A DNA stretch of 64,000 nucleotides from Bimastos eiseni (lineage: Eukaryota; Annelida; Clitellata; Crassiclitellata; Lumbricidae), in the NCBI GenBank assembly GCA_959347315.1, contig OY365810.1:2594334-2658333 (forward strand), given 5' to 3'. The notes under the pieces were generated by a model. That model saw nothing but the letters and a program-made list of their open reading frames with translations. It made no database searches and was not told the origin of the DNA. This document shows positions 11,501 to 20,230 of this stretch, piece after piece. A program made the position numbers and the translations under genes. Numbering within the stretch: the stretch's first letter is position 1; every line of letters starts with the position of its first letter.

Positions 11501-12450
11501 GTACAAGCGAACTCCATGCATTGCATCCTACCAACAGAGTCTGCTGAGGACCATATGAACTTGCGAGTCCAGCACTCAACGCTTGGAAGACCCTGACAGA
11601 TGCAGAACCACCAACAGGAGCAGCGAGTCATCGCCAGAAAGAATGGGACCTCCGATTTACAGACAAGGCATGGAAAGGTCTGCTGGAGTCCAATAACAAT
11701 CCATGCGACCGTGCTCGCCTGCTGGCCTCACGAGCACCTCATTCTGGAGACTGGATGCTAGCGCCCCCTGTGACTGCCCTAGGCTTGCGCCTCTCAAACG
11801 AGGATGTACGAATGGCAGCCGGGTTGAAGCTAGGAACGACGCTCTGCGAGCCACATTTGTGTCACCAATGTCAAGAGAGGGTCGACGCAAAAGGGCTCTA
11901 TGGACTAATTTGTAGAATAGGCAGCGGAAAACATCAACGACATAGCATGTTGAACGATGTCATCTGGAGAGCTCTTGGCAGAGCGAAGATTCCAGCGCAA
12001 AAGGAACCTCTCGGCTTGGTAAGAGAAGATGGAAAGCGACCGGACGGCGTCACGCTCATTCCTTGGACACGTGGTCGATGTCTGGCATGGGATGTGACAG
12101 TGCCCGACACCTACGCCAAGTCACATCTTGCCCACACATCTATCAGAGCTGGCAAAGCAGCCGAACGCGCAGCTAAGACGAAGAGGGCCAAGTATTCGAC
12201 CATAACCAACACCTACGACTTCGTAGCCCTCTCCTTGGAATCCAGGCGGCGCTTGGAGCAGTGAAGGACTGCAGTTCATCTCAGAGTTGGGTAGTCGAAC
12301 GAGTGCTTCAACCCACGATCCAATGGAGACGTCATTTCTGTTCCAACGTATCTCGGTTGTTCTTCAGCGTGGGAACGCCGCCTGCCTCTTCGGGACATTG
12401 CCACCACTCACTTAGCTCGCCCACAAAGGCGATAACAGCATAATATGATG

Positions 12451-12508
<58 letters not shown>

Positions 12509-15469
12509 GAATAATAACAATAATGCAATCGTAATGAAGATCTGGTGACAAAAAGTCAGCTTTTTGCTTAATAATAATAATAACAATAGTAACCAGCATC
12601 ATGATCATCGACATCGTTGTCCTGTTGATATTTATACATGTGGATGGATGTTCAATTGTTCCTACACACCTTTTCGTGTTTTAAAGAACAGGACGCAACT
12701 GAAGATCAGAAGGAGACCAGTCGTTATTGTTTGGATCAATACGGCTAATAGCAGAGTTTTGGTTGATACTGAGGCGGCTGAAAAAAGAAAGTCAACAGGA
12801 GAATAAAGAAATGCGATAAAATATTCATCCAAATAAAATATTCATCCAGATTCCATTTAGGCATGATTAAATTCATATCAATCCAGCTCCTAGTTGTACG
12901 CATTCTATTCATCAATTAATCCTGCTTCAACTTAAACTAATGTCGGAGTTTAGAATCTTCGGACTATCGAACCTTCGGATTATCGAGCGAACGTCATCAA
13001 AACGTCCTCGTATCGTTTGCACTTCGCCTTTGCACTTAGAATCAGTAACAGCAAAAGCTAAAACTGCGATTAACTTAAGTGACGATGTGCAATTACTAAT
13101 ATTGATTATTATAACAATTAAACAGTATCATTTCTCTTCTTCTTTGTTTATTGTCCACGCCTCACAACCATACGTTGCAACTGGCCACGCCAAGGCCTTC
13201 ATGAGTTGCAGTTTAGTTTTAGTACTGACTGATTTATTTTTTCAGATGCTTACCAACTTAAACATGACTGACATTCCCATGGCTAATCTTGATTTTACCT
13301 CACTCGCGCAGTCCCCGTCCTTCGTTACTCTGTTCCCCCAAGTATGTAAATGAGTCCACTTGTTCCAGTTTCTATCCGTCCACTTTGATCAAAAGTGCGT
13401 CATTGTTATTTGTCATAAATTTTGTCTTTGCTACGTAAATCAGCATATTGTATTCTTTTGCTGCTATCTCAACACGTTGCACCAACTCCCGTAAATCCTC
13501 TGGTGAAGTGGCCAGTAGCACGATGTCATCAGCATAGCTAAGGTTATTAATAGTCTTCCCTCCAATTCTGAATCCCTTGTTGTAGCCTAGTAGTGCATTT
13601 CGCATTACCTGGTCTGCCAGAATGTTAAACAGCCTAGGTGATAAATTACATTCTTATCGGACTCCTTTCTTGATACAAAACCATGTCGACATAATTCCGT
13701 CTGTCAATTATGTTGTTGTCTAATATTACACTGGTTACGTATTTGCTACTGAGAAACCTCTTACATGCGGTTTCAGCTTCATGAACGAAAATTCGCATGG
13801 CGACGAATGTGCAGCTGATTCCGTTTATGGGGCAACTTGCTTCACAACTGTGATCCCCAAACGAATGGTCGTTAAATTTTGGTCACACGATGCAGGACAG
13901 AGTGTATCGTTGCCGTAGAACCATCTGTACACGCATGGAACAGTAGCATTTGCCGAACATGTAATAGTTTCGCCTTTTGTTATGTTCAGAATCATGGGAT
14001 TGTCAACAACTGCATCTAAAACAAGATATTAAACCTAACAAATAGATTGCTAAATGTTAAAGTAGAGACTGTATCAACAGCTTAAATGGAAAAAAGTGTT
14101 TGCGATAATGGGTCCTATGCCTCATAACTCTGGATCGTATTTTGTCATAATCTAATGCAACATCTTATAATTCATCTAACAGTTATTCACATACTCTAAT
14201 AACAGTATAACCAATTAGTGATTTGTGTAATCCATTCAGCATAAGGAGCTTTATTTTCGTTGAATCGATTTATTTGAATATATTATAATACGGACCGATG
14301 AGGCTCGACCATCCCTCAGATTGAGCAGAGATTTTGAGAAGGTGTTTCACTCAGAAATGCTTAGCTCCATCGATTGATGCCTGGTGAAACAGTGACAATT
14401 AATGATTTCATAACAACAAAATATACGGAATAGATGAAGTCAGCATACAGTGTACTTTCATCTGGGCTGTTGTGCAGTTGTAATGCGATCTTGTTGTGCC
14501 ACAGATGTAAGAATCACGATCCATTTCCGGTGTAGGACTCATTGTTAAATTCACTGTTACGATATTTTTGGAGTAGTCTGCTGATATCCCTCTTGAGATT
14601 GCTGCGTCTTCACCCTCCAATTTCCACCACAGTTCTGGGGGAATATTGCCTCTATACGGAACGCTGCAAGACAAGTTCAGTTGATCGAGGGGAAGGCCAC
14701 AGCTGTTTGATCCAACATGTCCCTCTGGTTTCATGTTGGACTGACAAATGGGACTGGAGTCTGTTTGAAAACAACACAGGGCACATTTGGAGCATATTTC
14801 CTGACTCTATAATTATTATGATATAATTTTTATATTAAATACTATGAAACAGTTTAATTCTCATTGGCCAGGCACCAAGTCATTTAGGACAGTGAGATCC
14901 TCTTTGAATAATTATATAGCGCCGCTCAATGGTTGTAGAACAAAGCAAATCATACGCGCTCCTGCCTTGTGACTACGATGACGCATGTAGTTGAGAAAGT
15001 GTGGCGGCTATTTATAGACAGGTCTGCTCTCAGCTGAGTTTGCAGATTGCATCTTGGAGGCAGAAGAATATTTTATGACCAGCATCTCCAACAACACTAC
15101 TATAATCAGGTAACTTGACCGAACAAGGAAGAAGATAATTACACTGACCTAAAATAATAAGTTGAGCTGAACCCTGACTCCCCAATCCTCCGTTATCCTG
15201 ACAGACGTACCGACCAGCATCCTCAGGTTGTACGGAGCGAATGTTGAGATCGTATTGACCTGTCGTGATGTCTATCGCAATGGAGTATCTGTCGGCGTAG
15301 ATTTTGTTAAACTGACCTTTGTAGTATACGTAATTGGTTCGATTATCTCCAACAGGATAGTGATACCAATGGATTAGCTCGCTAGGAATGGATGTAGAAC
15401 AATTGAAATACGTCGAATGGTTGACCACGACTTCTGTATCACGCGGTGTTACGATCAACTCTGATTGCC
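5668..15469 (-). CDS. L2: Ig - coil - linker - beta-propeller gene, probably decaying
   Basis: The exons in transcription order are Ig1 (15149-15469), Ig2 (14449-14760), Ig3 (13765-14015, frameshifted), coil (10808-10876), a duplicated linker exon (9150-9260 and 6907-7017), and the terminal propeller (5668-6530). All are phase 1 to phase 1 apart from the damaged Ig3. In L5 a TM exon sits between Ig2 and the cytoplasmic exons. Here the equivalent interval, 10.9-13.7 kb, is occupied by two retrotransposon fragments and I can find no hydrophobic exon. L2 may therefore be a pseudogene, a gene that skips Ig3, or one whose TM exon is too diverged for me to recognise. It has no visible signal-peptide exon. 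Confidence 0.6.
6683..7132. repeat. Segmental duplication, copy A (exon plus flanks)
   Basis: About 450 bases match 8927-9375 almost base for base, at an offset of +2243, including the linker exon and its intron flanks. Similarity then jumps to 7605-7675, which matches 9373-9437, so the other copy lacks about 470 bases. The few mismatches show the duplication is young. Confidence 0.85.
6907..7017 (-). CDS. L2 linker exon, copy A
   Basis: A 37-codon phase 1 exon with acceptor GTTTAG and donor GTATGG. It encodes a polar linker beginning QGHQVINATDEASNEGS and ending DRGIKMEPLLP. The EPLLP end resembles the ERRPLL end of the second L3 exon, so it is probably the membrane-proximal part of the cytoplasmic tail. 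Relative to copy B, three residues differ (S for N, G for E, K for E). The last change removes the acidic residue at -4 from the LL pair. Confidence 0.68.
7133..8028. other. Intron of L2 without recognised features
   Basis: Nothing recognisable apart from 7605-7675, the second block of the duplication. Short plus-strand ORFs near 7390-7690 look random and show no domain signal. Confidence 0.5.
8029..8125 (+). repeat. 21-bp minisatellite, about 5 units
   Basis: The unit ACATGTATGGATGTTCGCTTT is repeated about 4.5 times with single-base changes. The length is divisible by 3, so a spurious HVWMFAL ORF crosses it. It lies in an L2 intron. Confidence 0.85.
8483..8559 (+). repeat. (ATC)n microsatellite, about 25 units
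   Basis: A pure ATC array, giving poly-His or poly-Ser reading frames that are artefacts of the repeat. Confidence 0.95.
8805..8910 (+). repeat. Imperfect AAT/GATAAT-rich tract
   Basis: A degenerate trinucleotide tract immediately before duplication copy B. It may be the tail of a vanished LINE copy and may have helped place the duplication breakpoint. Confidence 0.75.
8927..9437. repeat. Segmental duplication, copy B (exon plus flanks)
   Basis: The partner of 6683-7132 plus 7605-7675. In this copy the two blocks are fused at about position 9374, so either about 470 bases were deleted here or inserted in copy A. The left edge abuts the AAT-rich tract. Confidence 0.85.
9150..9260 (-). CDS. 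L2 linker exon, copy B
   Basis: A 37-codon phase 1 exon with the same splice sites as copy A. It reads REIEMEPLLP at its end, which fits the acidic dileucine endocytosis/sorting motif [DE]xxxL[LI]; copy A reads RGIKMEPLLP and does not fit. Because both copies are phase 1 to phase 1, either or both can be included without a frame change. Whether both are spliced into transcripts cannot be told from sequence. Confidence 0.65.
9690..10720 (+). mobile_element. LINE 3'-terminal ORF remnant, split by a hAT MITE
   Basis: The left part encodes VPHLRTVTTQNRAFSMMGPS followed by VWNSLL, the characteristic C-terminal segment of many LINE polymerases (R.R.FS..GP..WN.LP). The right part, from 10591, continues with LPTCSSFQTLLKTIQLSRRP, as expected for the same tail. 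The intervening 762 bases are a MITE. The frames of the two parts no longer agree, so the copy is dead. Confidence 0.65.
9829..10590. mobile_element. hAT-like MITE (762 bp) nested in a LINE
   Basis: The ends are TAGGGTTACCGGGTGTCC and the inverted TAGGGTTGCCAGATACC. The flanking 8-bp duplications are CTGTTACC (9821-9828) and CTCTTACC (10591-10598), with one mismatch. Internally the words GTCCGGT and CCGGAC recur close to the left end, as subterminal repeats. No transposase is encoded. Confidence 0.8.
10808..10876 (-). CDS. L2 exon: short coiled-coil linker
   Basis: A 23-codon phase 1 exon (acceptor ATTTCAG, donor GTGAGA). The core EIIELKAENADLHR has a heptad-like spacing of Ile/Leu and aligns with EIDSLKAEVNSLLAEN in the long coil exon of L5. 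It probably forms a stub of the same coiled coil, which in L5 would allow dimerisation of cytoplasmic tails. Confidence 0.62.
10877..11199. other. L2 intron, nothing recognised
   Basis: AT-rich sequence with no exon, and no TM-encoding segment on the minus strand. Confidence 0.5.
11200..12508 (+). mobile_element. Non-LTR retrotransposon, copy 1: RT end + endonuclease-like domain + (AAT)n tail
   Basis: The first part (ADDVQLIE...LGLLLNRRKCEI) is the thumb-side end of a reverse transcriptase. From about 11560 one frame runs through KPLL/HSGDW-type sequence, a Cys/His cluster (CEPHLCHQC ... RH), and GKRPDGVTLIPWTRGRCLAW followed by DVTV. The KRPDG..x12-16..WD.TV pattern fits a PD-(D/E)XK restriction-like endonuclease, as in R2-type non-LTR elements; the exact lineage is uncertain. 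A frameshift near 12240 separates the end, ETSFLFQRISVVLQRGN, which stops at 12414. The (AAT)n tract at 12448-12508 is probably its 3' tail. The copy is 5'-truncated and inactive. Confidence 0.75.
12448..12508 (+). repeat. (AAT)n tract, 3' tail of retrotransposon copy 1
   Basis: About 20 AAT units follow the ORF end by 30 bases. AAT tails also accompany copies 2 and 3, pointing to a shared 3'-end property. Confidence 0.9.
12815..12930 (+). repeat. Degenerate ~33-bp tandem repeat (ATTCATC...), locus 1 of 3
   Basis: Units begin ATTCATC and contain CCAG/CCTG..TTC/CTC at roughly constant spacing (for example ATTCATCCAGATTCCATTTA). The same kind of unit recurs at 34050-34260 and, in reverse complement, at 54310-54580. 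Divergence between units is high. Confidence 0.5.
13120..13740 (-). mobile_element. LINE reverse transcriptase fragment
   Basis: The minus strand encodes the RT catalytic region: LSPRLFNILADQVMRNALLG, then FRIGGKTINNLSYADDIVLL with the YADD active-site box, then EYNMLI and, downstream, VDSFTYLGE typical of the post-catalytic segment. Frame breaks and stops show it is dead. It lies directly beside the frameshifted Ig3 exon of L2, in the same orientation as L2. Confidence 0.78.
13765..14015 (-). pseudogene. L2 Ig3 exon with a one-base frameshift
   Basis: The acceptor (TTGTTTTAG) and donor (GTAAGA) are intact and phase 1, but the exon is 251 nt, not divisible by 3. The first part reads NPMILNITKGETITCSANA with CVYRWFYG; the second, in a different frame, reads DHSCEASC, ISCTFVAMRIFV. 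Each half aligns with the L1 Ig exon, and the break falls around 13870-13900. Skipping this exon would restore the frame of L2. Either a real inactivating indel or a sequencing error could explain it. Confidence 0.75.
14449..14760 (-). CDS. L2 Ig2 exon: Ig-like domain
   Basis: A 104-codon phase 1 exon, acceptor TTTTCAAACAG, donor GTATGC. It aligns well with Ig2 of L5: SNSCGLPLDQLNLSCSVPYR here against LNKCGLEPDQLILSCAVRY there. The Ig cysteines are in LSCSV and DSYICG, the core tryptophan in LWWKL; extra cysteines (CQS, SCG, NCT) suggest additional disulfides. Sites NLT and NCT could be glycosylated. Confidence 0.78.
15149..15469 (-). CDS. L2 Ig1 exon: V-set-like Ig domain
   Basis: A 107-codon phase 1 exon, acceptor TTTGATAG, donor GTCAGT. 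V-set hallmarks are present: first cysteine in YFNCST, tryptophan in IHWYHY, and the SVQPEDAGRYVCQD strand with the DxGxYxC motif. It is orthologous in position to L5 Ig1 (IHWVHTPLG, IEDAGVYECQD). Three NxS/T sites suit an extracellular domain. No signal-peptide exon is seen upstream. Confidence 0.82.
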
Positions 15470-17283
15470 CTATCAAACGACCACAACACAAATACCATTT
15501 TATACATGTTTCCACACAATTTTGATTCAAGTTATCGTGAAAGTGGCTCAATATTATGGATGAATCAATATATTGCAATATATAAATATAAAATAGTCAT
15601 TTGACATTGCGTTGAAATAAATTTGCCTTGCAATTTTCAGGAAATGTCAACTGCTCTTTCACCGCAGAGGTTTTCCTCTGAACAATAAACACCAGCCTTT
15701 CCTGTAAAATGGAATCCATGGAAGAAGCCCCATTCCACCTATATGCCATTTTTGGCCCTACAGAATTAAATTTCACTCGCAAATAACTAATATTCCCTTG
15801 TAATCGTCGTTGAACTAGCTTAAGCTTTTTACTCTGTGATATCACATCACACTAATCCAAGAGATCATTAGCTAGGCCTGTTATTTTATTCGCTCTCATT
15901 TTGTCTCTACGGACTCGATAACCCTTTTAGATTTCTATCTGTGACCAGATTATTTAGTTTCCTATTGTCGCACTATCATCATTTACTGTAATTTGGCTAC
16001 AAGGAAAATTTGATTTGAATTGAATTAAAATGCCTAATGGAAATATTTTGTATTTTCATGTAGGTCCAACATTGCTTAATCTATAAATATCGATGATAAG
16101 TTCTATAAATTGAAGTGGTCGCCATTGCTCCACTCGAGACTATAAGATGTAGAATATTGAGGACGTAGGCCCTACCATGGATAATTACGGTCAATTATAT
16201 ATATATATATATATATAATCAAAATATATATAATCAAAGCGTAGTCCTGCCTTACGATACCAAAAAACTGGTAGTATTAACAAGTGTAAGCAACTCTAAT
16301 ACTTATGTCGTATCATTCCTCAACATCTGCGAATGTCTGCTTTTGATCACATCATCACATCGTAAAGTTCATTAGTTTTAAATATCCAAATATCATTAAA
16401 TATCATTAACACGATGTAGAAGATACATAACAGATGGCAAGAACATTTCAGTCTGACAAGTTAAGTCACTTGCCTGCTTCTATGTATAGATACGTAAGTA
16501 ATGTAAATAAAGATAATTGTTTGAGAATAATTGTCTTCATATTTGTCATCTCGAGCTTTTTCCGTTGCTTCTTTCTACATTCAACAAATACAAGCACTTC
16601 AGTGTAAGAGGCAAATTGAAACTGAAATTCCTCTGTATCGGTAACATTGAGAGAAAATAAACAACGAAAGAGATCATAATGTTATATCAGCTATGAAAAC
16701 GCCTTAGGGTGTAACAATATAGAGAACGTTAGTATTTCTATTGAGATAAATAATTATAATTATTATTGTTACATTACTTCGTAACCCATTTTTCCGGTCT
16801 TTGAAGCATCACGTTCAGTTTAACTTGCTATCCTATCCTTCCTTCATTCATTCGCTTAGAAACTTTATATAGCGCCCCCCTCAGAAACCTACTCAGAGGC
16901 GCTCTCAGCCAAGCTGTGGTCAAAAAAATGACTTGAGGATACGATAGAAGGCTGATGGCAGATTGTTCCTAGGGAGTATGCTTGGCGCTAGCGGAATAGG
17001 GATGTCATTTGGGAGCTGCGGGAGATTTGGCCTTCCTGAATTTCCTGATTTAGATTATAAAGCGTGCAAATTTCTATACACGGTCATAATTTAATAGCCA
17101 TACTAATAATAAATCTCATTGAATTTCATATATTAACATTTTATCATATCACATGCGCCTATAATTAAGTGATTTTGATTTCACTTTTTAAACTGTATCA
17201 GCGTTTTTGCCGATACAAGATTTAGGAAATCAAATCGTTTGGTACCATTACAAACACAAAAACCAAACCAAAACAAATTTAAA
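15470..17283. other. Gene-free stretch upstream of L2
   Basis: Contains an (AT)n tract at 16195-16217 and, at 16860-16915, a segment with TATATAGCGCC and GGCGCT words like the 3' ends of LINE/SINE copies elsewhere in the window (reverse complement of GGCGCTATATAAA). No signal-peptide exon or promoter was recognised. Confidence 0.45.
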
Positions 17284-17900
17284 TCAAGAAGGAACCCCGT
17301 CCGTCGCCACAAAAATTCTTGCTTGACAAATCATTTTTTTACCTCCGTCCCGTCGCCAGCAAAATTCTTGTTTGCCCCGTCCTGAAAAAAGCTGCAGCGA
17401 AAGTCTATTCCAAATGTAGGGGCCCACAACCGAGAAGGCTCGCTGCTGCCTAATCGAGGATCGCGCTCGTGGAAGCAGTAGCTCCCCCAATTCGAGTAAC
17501 GGAGAGCCCTACGGTAGGATATATCAGAGACCGGGTAACAGAGAATAGGGCGAGGCGCTACTAACGAGGCACCGCCAGACAAGCGCTGCTATCCTGTAGC
17601 ATGCGCTGCGAGACAGGAAGCCAGCGCAGAACATCACGCATGTAAGCTAGGCATGAACAAGGATTATAGTAGCATCTTGAGAGAGGGAACGCATAACAAC
17701 ACGCGACTGACGAAGCTGATAGTAACAACTCGCGCAACCGAGTTAACGAGCTGCGAAAGACAGAGCTCTTGATCAATCGTCAGACCAAGGTCACGAACAG
17801 CAAGCGAAAAGGTAACCCGAGGGGGACTTCAGCCAACCGGCAAAGGTCCATAGCAGAAAACTGCCTACGACCACCAAGCTAAATGAACTATCAAATTCAT
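17284..17900 (-). mobile_element. LINE polymerase C-terminal fragment
   Basis: The minus strand encodes the typical tail of LINE polymerases: LRWLPVSQRM, YRIAALVWRCL, then GELLLPRARSSIRQQRAFSV with VGPYIWN. Several frame changes occur, so it is a fossil. It belongs to a different subfamily from the piece at 9690. Confidence 0.75.
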
Positions 17901-19535
17901 TGAAGGAATAGGCACGATCATCGAATGATGACTTTAATACTCGTTATCACGAAAGGCAATAGAAGATTAATTAACCAAACCATATTTCTTCAGTTCTTTT
18001 GCTAAGTCCAGAAAGCATTGATGTGTTTCTCAGAGCAGATAGTAGGCCTACTGGGGTACTGTAACATTTTTAATATAAGGTTAGATTATGACCATAATTT
18101 TATTCTCATAAAAATAGGCGTCATGTCTACATGTGAGTACCTAATTATGTAGAATTAACGAAGCCATAATGTAAATATAGTTGACACCTGTGTAATCTTT
18201 TCTTAAAATATGAGCCTAATCTTACAGTTGAAGTGTTTGAATTATACATACATGTCGTAGATCAGCACAAACGTTCTTACCTACCTCATGAACACTCGCT
18301 TACTTCTCGGCAAACCGTATTTTCAAAATGCGTCATTTCGGTTTCTTATTGCGTCTAAACTAAAATACTTAACACGTTCGCTTTATTTTTCGGATAATTA
18401 TGTTCCTGTAAAACCATGTCGTGCTTCCATTTTGAACAGAGATTATTGAGACGTTGTGACACTTAGATATGCTAACCGCTTGAACTCCTTCAATGCATTG
18501 GACAACGCACAGGCCTAAAAATAACTTAACCTAATAAGCGTAGACAATCGATGTAGGCTTACACAGTATCACTCAAATATGTGACTGAGTTGTCGACCTC
18601 TTGGTTGACAGTAGGGCCTACTGCACGCTACCCACAGGATCATCTTTTAGGTGGATGAATAAGTGAGTTGATAAACAACTGCCAATGATCCTGCAAGTGA
18701 GAGAGCAACGCATTTGCCAAACAAGTTCTAATGTCAATATGAATTCGAGAAAGGTAGACTATAGTTGGTTAAGTATAGATAACAGTGGTCAGTCAACGAA
18801 ACCGGGTCGGGGCAAATATATACGAATTTGAATGTAGACTACACATTTTCTGTGGCGATCGTGTGAGTGTCTTCAACCTTGCTGGATGTTCATAGGTTAC
18901 CCAGGGAATGCTGTGAATAATGTGGACGAGAAAATGCTCAAAATCGTTATGGAATATCTTTTAATATGTCTGCTCCCTAATAAAGACCTAAATTTGTCGT
19001 CCTGTAGGACCTGTTTATTTCCAATGTTTCTGATGACCCGACCTGACCTGACTTTCTGCCGCAAGGTTTTGTGTGGACATGTCTGTGGTTTAGAAGATTA
19101 CTTATCGTAGCAAAGACTCTTAGGCTATAATATAAGACTCACGCCACAAGAGATAATTATAATCTCTTGTGACCTGAGTTAAAAGTCAGGAACCCTCAAT
19201 ATTGATCTGGAATCTATTTTACTTTATCAACTCGTTATGTTTGGACTTTAATAAAGAAACTAACAACACAATGACTTCGTATGATAATATTATAACCATG
19301 ATTCGCATGCACCTGCGTTAAGTCATTAATATCAGTGATATATATTGCAACAATTTGTCAAAGTCTAGCTTGAAAAGAAGGGCCGGAATGTTTTCCTAAG
19401 TAGTGTAGACATTTTTCATGTATGTTTGAATCAGACTTAGGCCTATAGGCCTAATGGGTTCTAAAACGATATCATAAATCATTTTCAAAGTGTCCTTAAT
19501 ATGTGAACTTCATTTAACACAAATGTCCAGTGAAT
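17901..19535. other. Gene-free stretch
   Basis: No exon recognised on either strand. Holds the palindrome at 19145-19171. Confidence 0.45.
19145..19171. repeat. Inverted repeat, 10-bp perfect arms
   Basis: CACAAGAGAT, then AATTATA, then ATCTCTTGTG. The loop is itself nearly self-complementary. Confidence 0.75.
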
Positions 19536-19539
19536 TATT

Positions 19540-19870
19540 TTAAGTTATAAGAATCATACAGATACAACCACACGCATATTTCCAATAAACTGTTTTTGTT
19601 TCACTTCTATGTCCCAAAGGAAATCTAGAGCAAACTATAAGATAAATAAAATAATGGTCATCGTTATCAAAAGCTTCATCGACCCATTCGTTTTCATTTC
19701 TTATTCTTACTCGTTTCTCTTCTTCTTCGTCTGGTTCCCATTTCTCTTTATTTTCATTATAGTCGTATGAAGTGAATGTTAACATAACAGGTGTCTAAGT
19801 AAAAAGTTAAATCACAATCTTTGTCATCATCAATATCAGCTGAACCTTCTTCGCTGGTAGACATAACAAA
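19540..19870 (-). other. Acidic overlapping small ORFs of unknown status
   Basis: On the minus strand downstream of the tyrosine exon, two reading frames overlap. One starts with an ATG at 19862 and reads MSTSEEGSADIDDDKDCDL; the other covers 19540-19785 and includes EPDEEEEKRVRIRNENEWVD. The acidic composition is like the cytoplasmic exons of L3, but I could not place phase 1 splice sites consistently. They may be 3' UTR of the L3 alternative transcript or an extra, mis-phased exon. Confidence 0.25.
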
Positions 19871-20093
19871 TCAGTAGACATGAGTTATACAAAGACAGTC
19901 AATTATATAACCGCAGGAAAAACAATTTTGAAGAACTGGTCATGGCTTTTCGTCATTTTTTTTCTGTCCTTTCCACACTTGCACATTGCATTAGCCTCTC
20001 GCAGAAGATGTTGACCCAGTTTCACAATCCAATCTATACCAGTGATGTGTACTTTCCGTGCTCCACCTTTGGCGAGAGCATCTGGTAAGATTC

Positions 20094-20230
20094 TCATCCG
20101 CGCACCTCCTCGTAGTCGGGTACATTGCCATTAATCTTTCCTAGTTGGATAACCACCTGATCGGTTATTTCCTCGTAGTGGTCTGTTGGTAGGTTATCTT
20201 CCTTTGTGATGTTCTCTGGCGGCTGCTGGT
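20094..20230 (-). CDS. L3 candidate alternative terminal exon: tyrosine-motif cytoplasmic tail
   Basis: This exon has a clean phase 1 acceptor (CCAATTCAG) and encodes 44 residues to a stop. It contains DHYEEITDQV and, 21 residues later, DYEEV, two residues before the end of the chain. pYEEI is the classical optimum for Src-family SH2 domains, so this looks like a phosphotyrosine signalling tail. It lies 1.05 kb after the propeller stop with no other upstream exons between, so the simplest use is as an alternative last exon that replaces the propeller. It could instead belong to a separate, otherwise missing gene. Confidence 0.6.

Noticed and set aside
20094..20230. The two tyrosine motifs as a canonical ITAM
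   Set aside because: Spacing is 21 residues and the second motif ends the chain, which does not fit YxxL/I x6-12 YxxL/I; I keep only the SH2-type YEEI reading.
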